In this document: piece after piece, positions 31,498 to 43,420 of the stretch
Position numbering within the stretch: the first letter of the stretch is position 1
Layout of the letters: the number at the start of each line of letters is the position of its first letter
Assembly: GCA_019925095.2 (NCBI GenBank)
Contig: CM034412.1
Coordinates: 12,562,001-12,626,000 of the forward strand
DNA: 64,000 nucleotides
Source of the DNA: Dendrolimus kikuchii
Taxonomy: Eukaryota; Arthropoda; Insecta; Lepidoptera; Lasiocampidae
Direction of reading: 5' to 3'
Made by a program: the position numbers and the translations under genes
The notes under the pieces: model-generated
Seen by the model: only the letters and a program-made list of their open reading frames with translations
Databases searched by the model: none
Told to the model about the DNA's origin: nothing

Positions 31498-31961
31498 TTT
31501 ATGTATCAAATAAGTTCATTATCAGGAGCTATCATGTTTGAATAGTGTAGTTAGGAAGATCTTGTTATGCCAGCCTCAACGAGCGACACTGATGTCATTT
31601 GCTGAGCACACAAGCTCCACATTTTTTTTTGTTAACGCAGTGGGAATGTATTTCTTGCGACATATACACGGGTCGTGGATACAGGAGGAGACCAAAAAGA
31701 ACGCCTAATGCCGCCTGCTTCGTGTGTTTGGGACACTTGTACCAAACGGCGACCGGCGTCTCCACCTCTGAAGGAAGAGGTCGACAAACTACCCACTAAA
31801 TCTACCTGCGTCCCTTCGAGAGCATATATCTAGAACGCGACAGGATGTATGACGCTGTTAAGCTAACATGACGTTCTAGTGCGCCGACTTTGGTACTAAA
31901 CCCCGCGAAGCAGGGCCGTACCACTACGTACAGTAGAGGTGATTCCATCGATAGACTGGTT
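31498..31961. other. Intergenic DNA with probable LINE UTR debris
   Basis: 31660-31950 is less AT-rich and has ACTACCCACTAAATC, a block like the UTR pieces at 1590-1610. No frame. Confidence 0.3.
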
Positions 31962-32075
31962 CCACTAATGTCGGAACACAGGGAGACCTAGACGGGCAGA
32001 TGGCCTATCACCTGGTCGTTGGTTATTATGTCCCCTTTTACGATTTCTACTTGTTCTCCGTACCTGCACGGATAT
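31962..32075 (-). mobile_element. Family A, degenerate 5' part
   Basis: CCACTAATGTCGGAACACAG, GGCCTATCACCTGGTCGTTG and CCGTACCTGCACGGATA match family A with many changes and deletions. Confidence 0.5.
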
Positions 32076-32106
32076 AATCTATATCTTATACGAATTCAAC
32101 GAATAC

Positions 32107-32350
32107 CTTTTTTTTTTCTTTTTTTTATTGCAGGAGATCAGCAGACAGGCAGACGGCCCACTTGATGGAAAGCGGTAACCATCGCATATGGACATTTGCA
32201 ACATCAAAGGTTCTACAAATGCGCTGCTGCTCTCTTAAAGGAGACTGGAACCTGGTCACTAATGCCGGAACACAACACAAGGTTGTTATGGCGACATACT
32301 TTAGACCAGGGGTGGTAGCCATCCAGTCGGGCAAATGCCCTACCACCTGG
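32107..32350 (-). mobile_element. Family A short retroelement, short form
   Basis: Poly-T, GCAGGAGATCAGCAGACAGG, ending at CCCTACCACCTGG, the recurrent breakpoint of the 240-bp form. Confidence 0.8.
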
Positions 32351-33154
32351 AATACTGTGCAAACTACTTTTCGTTGAGAGAATTTTTAAAGCTCTACTAC
32401 TTACCACTATACATTTGTTTTCAAAATGTAAGTACTTCATACTTGGTTCAAAAGTTAGGAGTAACATTTGTACTGATTCGCAATAGAGTGTAATAATTAC
32501 TAATTATAATTTTTTAAACTTTTGATAACACTTCAACCAAACAGATGTTTGTTTTGCACACCGTGACGTCATACGAGACGCCATGACAGCTTGACGCGTT
32601 TTCGTTACGAAATGTCAAAATATTTATAAAATTCCTAAATAAAATATGTTCATGTTGTTTTTTTACTGAAATATTAATATTTTGGCTAAAATAGACCATA
32701 AGGCACAATATAAACCTGTTTCTCAAAAAGTGTTACCTTTCTATGACAACAACTTTCATCTCAAAAAACAATTTTGAAATTGATGAAACGAGTATGATAA
32801 TTTGCGTGGGCACAGGTATTATTATCTTTCTACGTTCCTGCACAAATGGTGAAGAGAGAAAAACATTCTACTTGATTACGATATTGTTATGCATAAAAAT
32901 TGTTATACGTTTCCTGATGCCTATAAAAAGTTTTGCTGTCAGCAAAACCGCAAAATGGATGGACAAGATCAATCTAAACAAATCGTGTTACTTTAATCCA
33001 AATACAATAGACTTGATTGCTTTGCTTTTATTGTGTTATTTTATACGTATTTCTGTGGTTCAGAAATGGCGCGATCTGTCAAAAATGGCGCGAAATGATC
33101 GATTGCGCGGGATGAGGCCGATTGTACAAGTATCATAGTTTTGAATAAGGAACT
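32351..33154. other. AT-rich intergenic DNA
   Basis: A 131-codon frame at 32743-33138 has no recognisable domain and is probably chance. It includes a scrap of the family A 5' end near 32825-32845. Confidence 0.3.
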
Positions 33155-33480
33155 TTTTTTAATGGCTGCAATGGCGATTTAGCATATTTATTTTGAAAAA
33201 GAAGCTAATCTTATAATTTAGCCGGTAAGATCTAACAAATCTATAAATATCAAATACCGTCCATACATAAAACAATATTTCATATACAATTAAACTAGAC
33301 CTATTTACAACAAAGAGTACAAAACACTCAATAGTAAAAATGAAGGAACGTTCAAGTTGTGGTTTTTTAAATGTTGATAATTAGACAAAGCAACCAAATT
33401 AAATCAATTTGGCTGAAAGCTGCAGAACTGACTCCCTGTCAGAGTTAAAATCGAAATCACTTAGGATACGCTTTATTCCG
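33155..33480 (-). mobile_element. LINE 3' UTR fragment related to 10622-11113
   Basis: Shares TTTTTTAATGGCTGCAATGG-type start and the AT-rich UTR layout, then diverges. No frame. Confidence 0.4.
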
Positions 33481-33520
33481 ATAAACGACAGGTTTCCTTA
33501 GGATAGACGAATAATTAATA

Positions 33521-33776
33521 TAATAACACACCATGAACGTTCTACTGCTGGGCTCGGGCACTCCCCCTATACAGGGGCGGACAGTCTGACTACAACGCTT
33601 ATCCAAGGCGGATTGGCAGGTTTGACACATAGGTTATCTCGATGTGCAGGTTGCATCACGAAGTTTTCCTTCATCGTTAGCACGTGGTAATTGTGACAAT
33701 ATGCACATTAGATCAGATAACTGACTAAGTGGTATACGTTCCGGCCAGGATCGAACCCGCGCCCTTTAAGTTCGGG
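33521..33776 (-). mobile_element. tRNA-derived SINE, family E
   Basis: Reverse copy from TAATAACACACCATGAACGT to CCAGGATCGAACCCGCGCCC (B box). The A-box end is replaced by a palindrome. Confidence 0.75.
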
Positions 33777-33813
33777 ACTATATATGAGTCGGGTACCACG
33801 ACTCATATATAGT
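33777..33813. repeat. Perfect 15-bp-arm palindrome
   Basis: ACTATATATGAGTCG and its exact complement around the 7-base loop GGTACCA, at the broken head of a SINE. Confidence 0.8.
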
Positions 33814-33869
33814 CGTGATAGCGGAATATAGCCTGCTTATTGCGTTTTTTTAGTGCCACCGTTGCAATT

Positions 33870-34089
33870 ATCCGTCCAGGAACGGAGAAAGAATACAATT
33901 TCCTGCGGCCGGGCGGCCTGTCGTAAGAGGCGACAAAACAACCCACAGCCAGGTGGTAGGGCATTTGCCCGACTGGATGGCTACCACCCCTGGTCTAGAG
34001 TATGTCCATAGACGATGGTAACCGCTTTCCATCAAGTGGGCCGTCTGCCTGTCTGCTGAACTCCTGCAATAAAAAAAAAATAAAAAAAA
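33870..34089 (+). mobile_element. Family A with internal deletion
   Basis: Normal 5' half to GGTCTAGAGTATG, then directly TCCATAGACGATGGTAACCG; about 130 bp between are missing. AATAAAAAAAA tail. Confidence 0.8.
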
Positions 34090-34582
34090 TTCACAATAAA
34101 TACGTCTTTACGGCAACGCAAACGAAGTTTTACTAGAACCATTAGTACAAAGTAATCATGTGATTCAGCCTTTTCTTACACAGGAATGAAATCGTTGCAA
34201 AGACATACAGTGGTCACTTTTTCTTACTTTATGATTGATTCATAACAAAAATTCTTACTTATACAATCGTAGTGTTCGCGCCTTAAGTTGTACGGGCACA
34301 ACGTGATTTGATCGATATGCCGTTATTTTTGATTTTGAAAAGTATGGTTAAGCTTAGTTCTTTAAATATGGATTACTTCTACCAAATTGTAAGAGGGAAG
34401 TGAACTGTGCAATTTTCTCCGTTTTTTTCATTTGTATTTCGACGATACATTTTCAAGACGACCGCACCGAATGAATAATGCGATCGCTAGCAAGCCCTTT
34501 CAGTAATTATTCCTACAAATCACTTTCTTAAACCTTGTAGTGGTTCAAAATATATTAAAAAAAGACCATGAATGTATATACT
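34090..34582. other. AT-rich intergenic DNA
   Basis: Nothing recognised. Confidence 0.25.
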
Positions 34583-34650
34583 ACTAGCTGTACTCGGCAG
34601 ACGTTGTCTTGCCCTTAAAAAATAAATATTTTGGGGCAAATAGCACTAAC
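34583..34650 (-). mobile_element. Helitron 3' end fragment (family F)
   Basis: ACTAGCTGTACTCGGCAGAC followed by TTGTCTTGCCCTTAAAAAAT; the rest of the element is absent. Confidence 0.55.
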
Positions 34651-34661
34651 ATAAAAATTAA

Positions 34662-35245
34662 GATAGATAGATAACACTTTATTGTACACCATTACAGAAA
34701 ACTTACGAACTAGTATTATACTAATTGTGTACAAAGGGCGGTCTTATCGCTAAAAAGCGATCTCTTCCAGACAACCCGTGGCAAGAATATTGCTGATTAG
34801 GAGTGGCGATGGTGGTATACATATAATTATTGTATGATTACTTACATTTTAATAATAAATATATAACTATACTATATATACAAATATACACATAAGTTAT
34901 ATACATATACAAGATATGGTGATAAAATGCAACTATTTAAACATAATAAATATGTAACTATATACAATATAATTTCTACTAATTATATAAAATTACATAT
35001 CATTATATTGCAGATAGTATTTCCTGACCATGTTCTTAAATGTTATTAGAGATTTAGCTTGTCTGACAGCAACAGGCAATGTGTTCCAAAGTTGGACAGC
35101 CTTAACCGTGAAAGAATTATTGAAAAACGTTGTATTATGAATAGGAGTAATAAGTCTATGTTGACTGGAAGGGCGTAAGTTGTGAGAGAAAAAGAAAAGA
35201 GAAAATTTAATACAATGTAACCTGTGATGTAAGCTCTTTAAACAA
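34662..35245 (-). mobile_element. Jockey/CR1-like LINE 3' end (family G)
   Basis: (AGAT)n tail, GGCGGTCTTATCGCTAAAAA motif, AT-rich UTR, then a minus-strand frame ending at 34993 with HNTTFFNNSFTVKAVQLWNT and LPVAVRQAKSLITFKNMV. This conserved RLWNxLP-type block is the usual C-terminus of lepidopteran LINE polyproteins in this group. Upstream part truncated. Confidence 0.7.
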
Positions 35246-35255
35246 GAGACATGCA

Positions 35256-35938
35256 CTAGAGGTTGACCCGGCCCTCGCCCGCGGCCTCGGGTACTGCCAG
35301 GCCGAGCTTCAGGCGGTCAAGACGCGGGAAACCACGTCCATGATCCAAATCTGGTCGAGAGAGTTGGAAACTCCTGTGACTGGCATTGAGACTGTGGAGG
35401 CAGTGCGCGCACACCTGCTGCGGTGGACTGCGCGGAAACGCGGGACCCTGACCTTCAGGATGATGCTGATACCTACCGGGCATGGGTGCTTCGATAAGTA
35501 TCTGAATTATATCGTGGGTTGTCTGCCTTGCCCTCAGTGCCGCCAATGGCGCGCTGGACTCTGCGTTCCATACGCTTGTTGAGTGCGCGGCATGGATACC
35601 GCAGAGATTTGAACCCGAGACGTACCTCGTGTCGTAGGTCCGATCGATTCGCTGGGCAGTTTAGTCTAGGCCATGCTGCACAGTGACGATCATTGGGAGA
35701 GAGCCTCCAAATCTGCGAGGCAGTAATGTCCCACAAGGAGGCCGCTGAACAAGAAAGGGAGAGGGTTATAAATGCGTCCCGTGGGTACCGACATCAGACG
35801 GGGCCCCGGAGGCGCAGGTATGCGCAAGATCTCCTCCCGTAATTCCGTTACAGGGGTTCTCCAGCACCTGGGGAGCGGAGGATCAAACCCCTGTTGGCGA
35901 AGTGAGTTTGCCCTGCTTCTCGGGACATTCTCAATATA
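35256..35938 (+). mobile_element. R1-clade LINE 3' end, frame-broken
   Basis: GC-rich block coding in pieces for QIWSRELETPVTG, LRWTARKRGTLTFRMM and TGHGCFDKYLNYIVG. GHGCF-x-x-YL is typical of the C-terminal part of R1-clade pol; the following Cys/His region is frameshifted. A KEAAEQERERV-like helix and a 3' UTR follow. Matches 1285-1945 in reverse. Confidence 0.65.
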
Positions 35939-37848
35939 AATTAAATTTTGTTTATTGTACTTCTTTGAAATTTATGTTTATTTTGATGTAACTAAATTGT
36001 ATCTAAACTCAAAATAGTCTACTCAAATAAGTTCACCCACACTACTAAATGGCAATAAATCTACGCAACTCATTTATAAATGTAATAGAGTGTTCGTCTT
36101 GCCTTAATTTCTTTATGAAATTCGTATAAATCTAACAAAATGAAGTCAAAAGTGCTCTTTCATAAATTTGTGAAATGCGTGACAACTTTATACATTTTTT
36201 ACTCGTAATTTTTTTGGCCTAATATCATTGTGGTCAATTGCTATGCTTGTCATAAAATAGTGCAAGTAATACGTGAATGGACCAAAGAAATACAGTATAC
36301 AGGCTGTTTTTTATTATTTGAATCTATATTTAATATTAATCAATTAGTCATAATCTATAATTATAGAGCCGAATTATACCTTAATTATGTGTTTAACTTT
36401 ATATAAATGTATATATTTTGACTTTATCTATATAATTTATAAACCTACTATTATTTCTTAAAATGTAAAAAAGATTTCATAACGATTTCAATCAAAATTT
36501 TAGTTCACTAAATTTTGAAATTTGTTCTTACGAATTTTTAAGAACAATTTCAAATGTTTTTAATATAATATTAACGATTTTATTAAGGTTCAATAATATC
36601 TAAATAAGCCTGGAAGTTTATTGTCAATTTCTGTTTATTTAAGTCACAATATTTTCAGTAACTACTATATGGATAGTATATTAAATATATGAATGAAACA
36701 GAAAATATAGGCATATCATATGTTGTGATACAAAAGTGTACTTTTAATATCATGAAAAAAAAAATATTTAATAACTGTTTAAACAATGATTAACAAACTT
36801 TTCGACTAGTTTAAGTTATGACTAGTCTCGTACAAACTCTAGGAGGCTTTGGCGTTTTCGGACTGCCACGTACTAGGGTACTTCATTATTATTCGATGTT
36901 TTAGATATAAGAATCGAATGGAACGTATTCCATTCGACTCTTATACTTAAAGCATCGAATAATAATGAACACGCTGTAGAGCAAAAATCGCGACAGCCTT
37001 GTGTGGTCTAAATTGTACTCACAACTGGCGAATGTGTTAAGTAGTATAAAGAACAATGCGGGCTATAAATCTCCAAGTGGATGACGGGTCATTGTATATA
37101 GCCGCAGGATTCATTCATGGTTTGTCGAGGCAGACTCAGTGGCGCTGGTACGGACTCTTTATTAATACTGGTTGTCAATAGTTTATAGCCAAAATTAGAC
37201 GGTTCATGAATTGAACCAATAAAACATCTATAAAAAAATGAAAAAAGCTTTTTCATAAGTGACCTTTTTAATTGCTAAAAATATGGTAATGGCTTTTAAC
37301 TGCTTAAATAAGCAGTCAAAATATAGTTTGCTACAATAAAACAATAATGAAGAATATTTTTCAACTATTTTTTGTAATACCTTACTATACAGTAATATTC
37401 ATGTTTTATTTGGCACCGTCTTCAAGAGATTGTAAAAAAAATTGATTATTTTTTTAATTTATACTATTTCCAAACTCATGTCATTTTATTACAAGCTTTT
37501 ATTTAACTTGCAATGGATGTATTTACCTATGTAAGTATGTAAGTTCGGGTGGAATCTTGCAAGTTAAATTTGACCAACTCCCCGGTTTCCGATTGAGCTG
37601 AAATTTTGTACGGATATGTATAACGCGTGACAATGCAATAATACGGTATCATGGAGCTGATCTGATGATGGAGTCGGAAGGTGGCCATATAAGATAGACC
37701 CGTTGTGGTTGGGCTCGTTTTACTTGTCTTGGCTAGCACTCTGCTTCTACATGATATCCAGGATTTCAAAAGCTTTTATTGAAAAACCTTTTTGAAAAAC
37801 AAGTTTTTTTAATTATGTTTATGAGTAGAATAAGACTGTTTTTCTTAT
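35939..37848. other. AT-rich intergenic DNA
   Basis: No gene. Holds the 88-bp palindrome at 36882-36969. 37580-37770 has a TE-like block (GATCTGATGATGGAGTCGGA, GTTGTGGTTGGGCTCG) with a meaningless frame. Confidence 0.3.
36882..36969. repeat. 88-bp imperfect palindrome
   Basis: Two 42-bp arms (start TTCATTATTATTCGATG) differing at four positions around the 4-base centre CGTA. RNA from either strand would fold into one long hairpin of precursor-microRNA size. Confidence 0.8.
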
Positions 37849-38080
37849 ATTTTATTGTAGGAGTTCAGCAGACAGGCAGACGGCCCACTTGATGGAAAGC
37901 GGTTACCATCGCCTATGGACATTTGCAACACCAAAGGTGCTACAAATGCGCTGATGCTCTCTTAAGGGAAACTGGAATCTGGTCACTAATGCCGGAACAC
38001 AACTCAAGGTTGTTTTGGCGACATACCTTAGACCAGGAGTGGTAGCCATCCAGTCGGGCGAATGCCCTACCACCTGGCCG
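37849..38080 (-). mobile_element. Family A short retroelement, short form
   Basis: GTAGGAGTTCAGCAGACAGG to CCCTACCACCTGG, the same end as 32107-32350. Confidence 0.8.
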
Positions 38081-38183
38081 GTTTGATAGTTACACGCAAT
38101 ATGGGGCGTGTAAATAAACTTATTAGTAATGGCATGATGAACTAATTATAATTGAAGACCTATTTATTAGTGTACCATGTCTA

Positions 38184-38436
38184 ATCTTATACTAATACAT
38201 AAAGCTGAAGAGTTAGTTTGTTTGTTTGAACGCGCTAATCTCAGGAACTACTGCTTTGATTTGAAAAATTCTTTCAGTGTTGGATAGCCCATTTATCGAG
38301 GAAGGCTATAGGCTATATGTCATCACGCTAAGTCCAATAGGAGCGGAGCAGCAATGAAGAATGTTTCAAAATGGGGTTTTTTTAACTTCCTTATTTTTAA
38401 CTATTCCACGCGGACGAAGTTGCGGGCAAAAGCTAG
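38184..38436 (+). mobile_element. Helitron-type element (family F)
   Basis: TCTTATACTAATACATAAAG start, CGCGGACGAAGTTGCGGGCA hairpin and AAAGCTAGT end. Full-length non-autonomous copy. Confidence 0.8.
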
Positions 38437-38609
38437 TGTAAATATAATTCATAAAAACCATACATTTCATAAATGTAACATACCTATGGATGTATGTGTA
38501 AATAACTTTATGTGTATATAGGTATTTGTCACATGTGTTTTTATGATCTGTGGTATTTGTATTTGCTATTACGATACATATATTTATCATATACATAATT
38601 ATATATTAT

Positions 38610-39195
38610 ACTAGTGGTCGCCCAGTGGTCGAAATTCGACAATAATTATTTTTTAATTTAAATTACCTTACCCATAGAAGACGGTGATCTAGGCTCTGTA
38701 TTCTACTTATAGTCTTAAGGGACTATGAGTAGAATACAATACAAATAAGTTAAGTTTTCTTGCATTGTATTCGATTATATGTAATTAAATAATAGTTTTA
38801 AATCATTGTTAAATATGTATGTATATTTTGATGATTTTCTTGTGTATTAAATTGTGTATAATACATTATATTTAAATTATAAGTTTGAACATTATTAAGG
38901 TTCTGTTGTCAAAGAGTATACTTCTATAATCACAGATTTCGCAAAGGCTACACTTTTAATTTGACTTTAAGAATAAATAAAAGAGTATACATGCGTGTGT
39001 GTGTCAAATGTATGGTAGTGTGTGTAATGTTTTTTTTATTGATTTCATATATTTTTATGCATAATTTTAAAAAGTATTAGCATTCTACACTCCTTCTCTA
39101 TATAAAGTATAAGTGTGCGAAATTTCATACTCCTCCGTCCGCGCAATTTTCGTAAAAAGGAGTACAAAGTTTTTGCTTCACGTATTAATATAATG
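38610..39195 (-). mobile_element. Possible Helitron-type element
   Basis: ACTAGTGGTCGCCCAGTGGT at the left and TCCTCCGTCCGCGCAATTTT, then TACAAAGTTTTTGC at the right. Contains a 42-bp palindrome at 38697-38738. Confidence 0.4.
38697..38738. repeat. 42-bp palindrome
   Basis: TGTATTCTACTTATAGTC paired with GACTATGAGTAGAATACA around TTAAGG; one mismatch. Confidence 0.75.
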
Positions 39196-40139
39196 ATGAT
39201 ATTAAACTATGCGCACTCGATATAAACTCTATTATATATGCAAAATTATTTCCATAAGGTTGTCTGGAATAAGTCGCTATTTACAGTAGACACACACACA
39301 TACTATGATATAATGTTAAATCTCATGTATACTGTTTACTTGTGTGCAATAAAGATTATCCTATTATTTTTTATTTTACACATTCTGTTTTTACCAAAAT
39401 CAGTACCGAACCTTACAAACCTTCATGGATATTTTAACCGCCACCATGTCTGGGTTTCGATTAAATTTCAACCGTCCAAAATTGCCACTGAACTTGCAAA
39501 AATTCAATTAGAAAATGCCAACCCTCGTAAATAACCGCAACAGTGATAGCACGGAATGGAACCCCGTGTGGTTGGGGGGTGGAGCCACCACACTCGAGGG
39601 GGATTAAATCAAAAATCTTTACAGAAAGGGGAGTTATTATTATTTCGAGTTTAGAAAGTTTAACTTTCACACACGTTATATGTAAACATTTTCAGCCTCG
39701 GTATGTTTGCGGCTGTATAACTCAAAATTTTTGACTTGAAACTGTTCTTCTATTTAATGCAAGAATGTTTTTATACGTGTCGGAGTAGCCCTGGCTTCAG
39801 CACGCTTTGGCAGTTCAATAAAATGTCACTGTCATTCGACGACAGCGTCTTATGACGTTTTACATTCCCTCTTCTCTTCTCTCTTCTGCCTGTAAAGTGT
39901 AAAGTATAAAATTGTATATTGTTATATATGTGCATGAAGAAAATAAAAGTTATTTTAAATAATTCATTTGTTTATTAATACAGTAGAACCTCTTTAACCC
40001 TCTATAAGTGGAAATAATTAGTGAGTCCCTATAGGCAAATTCAGTACTTATTTTCCCTCCATAACTTGAAAAAATAAATTGGACCTCTGTATCTCGAACA
40101 TAGCAATATTTGATTTTACAACCCCTATAAATATAAATA
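39196..40139. other. Intergenic DNA, possible retroelement remnant
   Basis: 39540-39615 (GGAATGGAACCCCGTGTGGT, GGTGGAGCCACCACACTCGA) is GC-rich with a small foldback. 39770-39960 ends in AATAAAAG after a pyrimidine-rich CTCTTCTCTTCTC run and may be an LTR remnant. Confidence 0.25.
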
Positions 40140-40350
40140 TATAATATATATATAAATTACGTGTCACGTTGTTTGTCGGCGATGGACTCCTAAACTACTT
40201 GACCGATTTTAATAAAATTTGCACGCCGTGTGCAGTGTGATCCGACTTGAAAGATAGGATAGCTTACATTTGGACCCGGTAGGTGGCGCTGCAATCGGAT
40301 TCTAAATTTTATTTCTTCAGGGCAGAACAACGTCTGCCGGGACAGCTAGT
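40140..40350 (+). mobile_element. Helitron-type element (family F)
   Basis: TATATATAAATTACG start, one copy of the GACCCGGTAGGTGGCGCTGC unit, end GTCTGCCGGGACAGCTAGT. Confidence 0.75.
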
Positions 40351-40424
40351 ATAAGTAATATAAATGTTAACCTCTACAAGTAGAATGTTTCCTTACAAAA
40401 TTCACTTAAGTCGAAATATTATAC

Positions 40425-40979
40425 TACTATATAAAGCTGAAGAGTTTGTTTGTTTGTCTTATGATTATCGAACTACTGCAATTAAATAAAAAGCCAACGG
40501 CACAGATAATCAATTCTCACTGATGAACTTTCCTATTCGTGAAATAATGTTAGCGTTACACACTGTGTCACGCAGATGTGGCCAAGATTTATTTGAGATG
40601 CGTTATTTTTAGTGACGTTGAACATTGACAGATATAGTAGGTAGATTTTTATGTTATTAGTATTTATATTTGGACATTTATAGTTACATATTAACACTAC
40701 ATTAATCCAGGTGTAGCAGGTCATGAGGGTTAAAATATATTATTTGTCATTTTTATCCTTGACTTTGGAAATGTTTACGTTAAAATGTCATCCATGTCAA
40801 AAAATATGTTTCAAATGAATCGATCAATCATAATAACACGAGTAACCCTTTAAAATCTATAATGAAGACAAATTGAGAGGGATATATCCATTCAGATAAT
40901 ACTTAAGTACGTAATTATTTCGCAAATATTTTCAAAATTTTCCAATTCATTTTTCAAAGGTTAAAGGTTTTTTGTATTT
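40425..40979. other. Repeat fragments in AT-rich DNA
   Basis: 40425-40475 is a Helitron 5' end fragment (ATATAAAGCTGAAGAGTTTG). 40555-40640 shares TCACGCAGATGTGG with 19985-20055. The rest is featureless. Confidence 0.35.
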
Positions 40980-41216
40980 GACGGCCTCTGTGGTTGAGCG
41001 GGCTAAGCCGGATTACCTCATTGTAACGCAGAGGCTCCGGGTTCGATTCTTAGTATGGTAAATTTCGGAAACGAATTTTCTCCGTTATTTGCTATGGTCT
41101 GGGTGTCTGGGACTGGTCCCAGAGTAGTGCGTTGAATATTACCTATAATACAAGCGTAACTTGCTTAATTTGGGGATATACAATATATGTGTTTGTCTGC
41201 CGATTATTTTTATTAT
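40980..41216 (+). mobile_element. tRNA-derived SINE, family D
   Basis: A box TGGTTGAGCGG, B box GGTTCGATTCT (one change), tail GCCGATTATTTTTATTATT. Confidence 0.8.
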
Positions 41217-41477
41217 TCACATTTATTTATTTAAAGAAATAACTTATAATATGTCTTCAGCTATTATTACCTTAGATAAAAATTTTACAGTCTACGATGT
41301 CCTCATAGACGAAAAAAGACAATATATAGTCTCACACTACAATGAAGTCGGCTAAAGTAAGCTGCTTTTGGAATAAGGAGCCGTTTTAAGACACAGAACC
41401 GACATTACTCCCTCCCTACTTAGAAATAAATATTTGTGTAAGAAAGAAAATGACTTTAATTACATGTCTACATATTG

Positions 41478-41600
41478 AATGAATGAAAACTCTTTATTGT
41501 TCACCTTAAATCTAGACAATTGATATGGATACATTTGCATTAGAACAATGGGCGGCCTTATCGCTTATAGCGATCTTTTCCAGGCAACCCAGTGTCTTAG
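41478..41600 (-). mobile_element. Family G LINE tail
   Basis: GGGCGGCCTTATCGCTTATA, GCGATCTTTTCCAGGCAACC in reverse; AAACTCTTTATTGTTC at the poly(A) side. Confidence 0.65.
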
Positions 41601-41879
41601 GAGATTTTAAAGAAAAATAAATAAATATCTGTGCCAATTGTTAAAAAGTTTTAAATTTTGTTTTTATATTGCATTGGTTTCTTAGATTTTCTAGAATATA
41701 ATTAAAACTGTTTTCTAAAAAAAGTTACACAAATTTTTGAAACATGATAAAAAAATAATAATATTGGCTTTATCTGTAAAAGTGGTTTTGATTGTAGTGC
41801 GTTTAAAGGTTCGTATAATCAGCGATGTATCACCATTCAAATATTTGATAAGCGTATCATTTATACTAAATGATTTAAA

Positions 41880-42189
41880 GCATACATACATACATACATG
41901 ACTTCACGCCATTTTCCTTGCGGGGTAGGCACGAACAACAGAGGCTTATTCTTACACACCTCACTTGCTTCTTTCACATTCATAACTCTTGTCATGCACG
42001 CTCGTCTGTTCTTAAGGCTCCTGACATCACCCTCCGCTAGTACACGATCAATTTGATCATGGAAGGTGTGTCGTGGCCTTCCACGACTTCTGCATCCATC
42101 CACTTTTGCATTGTATATCTGTTTAGTCATTCTTTCATCATGCATTCTTTCCACATGCCCGAACCGCCGGAGCATTCCTTTTCTTACAT
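41880..42189 (-). mobile_element. RTE-like LINE 3' end (family B), frame altered
   Basis: Encodes LRRFGHVERMHDERMTKQIY to EASEVCKNKP; an 11-bp loss near 41942 shifts the frame before the usual WRSVVRAYPARELA end. Confidence 0.8.
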
Positions 42190-42658
42190 TTACAGCAAAT
42201 TACATATAACATTTCACCATGTGACGGACCTAGATACTACATCCCGAATTTAGTATTTTTAAATCTAATTAAAATTTCATACATATAATCTAGTACTTAC
42301 TGAGAAAAATAACTTTGATTTACAAAGACAAATGAATATGACAAATACATATGTACATATATGTTGCATCAAACAAGGTATCGCAGGCAATCCTTTACGC
42401 TCTACTGGACCCAGATGTGCAAGGTGCGAAACTAACACGCCAGCCGACAAACAAACAAACAGAAGAGGCCGCTGACAGATGCCACGCCTATCGGGCGAGC
42501 ATCAAGTTATTTTTATTCAAAAACCCATTCCGTGTGACAATAACATTTATAAGGCGGAGTTCTGTTGCAAACGCTGTAAGCTGCGTCCGGCGTAACGCTG
42601 TAATGCTGAAAATAGACGACTCATTTTTTGACTTTCAACGTTGATAAACATGAGGCGT
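42190..42658. other. Intergenic DNA
   Basis: A 98-codon frame (42351-42644) has no recognised domain. 42480-42610 is locally GC-richer; unidentified. Confidence 0.25.
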
Positions 42659-42908
42659 TTTTTTTATTACGTGAGTTCAGCATACAGACAGCCCGCCCGA
42701 TAGAAAGCGGTTTCAAGGGAGACTGGAACCTGGTCACTAATTCCGCAACACAACTCAAGGTTGTTATGGCGGCATACTCTAGACCAGGGGTGGTAACCAG
42801 CCAAACAGGCAAATACCTTACAACCTGGCTGTGGGTTGTTTTGCCGCCTCTTACGACAGGCCGTCCGGCCGCAGGAAATTGTATTCTTTCTTCATTCCTG
42901 CATGGATA
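42659..42908 (-). mobile_element. Family A with internal deletion
   Basis: GAGTTCAGCATACAGACAGC, GATAGAAAGCGGTTT then directly CAAGGGAGACTGGAACCTGG; about 65 bp missing. 5' end TTCCTGCATGGATAGA present. Confidence 0.8.
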
Positions 42909-43241
42909 GAGTTAGCGTTGTCAAATTTAAAAATAAAAGAACTTAATTGTTAAAAATGGTTTCCATATATAATTTTTAAACTACTCGTCTGTTTATTTGT
43001 TATTTAATGGTGTAAATTATCGCGTATTTTCAAGGACAATTTTGTATTTAAAGTGTAAAATATTCATGTGTATAAATAACTAACAAAAAGATAAATAACG
43101 AAATACAGAACATCACAATAAAATCATTCGTCTTCCATGATAAAATAAAAAACGAAAACCAAAAAGCAGTTAAAAAAGGTCCCTTGTGAAACCTTTTCTA
43201 ACAACTAAAATCATTTTATTTTTATTTTTTTAATTTTTCAA

Positions 43242-43420
43242 GGGCCAGTTTTTCAATCACCAGATAAAAATTATTCATAGACAAATGTACAAAGTATAAT
43301 ATGGAAAAATAAAAAATGTCAGTTGCATGAATAAAACAGTTCAATGGTTTCATTTTTGAATTCACTCAGCTTATAATTTATTCCACTGATAACTTTTACA
43401 TGATGATTGAAAAATCTTGT
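43242..43420. mobile_element. MITE with CAATCACCAGATAAAA ends
   Basis: GGGCCAGTTTTTCAATCACC at the left and, reversed, CAAGATTTTTCAATCATCAT at the right. Related copies at 50573-50733 and, truncated, 50204-50270. Confidence 0.6.

Noticed and set aside
32743..33138. 131-residue frame with hydrophobic stretches
   Set aside because: AT-rich composition, includes a scrap of a family A repeat, no conserved motif or splice sites; likely chance.
35256..35582. GC-rich frames as a host coding exon
   Set aside because: Matches R1-clade LINE motifs (GHGCF-x-x-YL) and the reverse copy at 1285-1945; frameshifted.
42351..42644. 98-residue frame
   Set aside because: No recognisable domain; lies next to repeats and shows no supporting splice sites.
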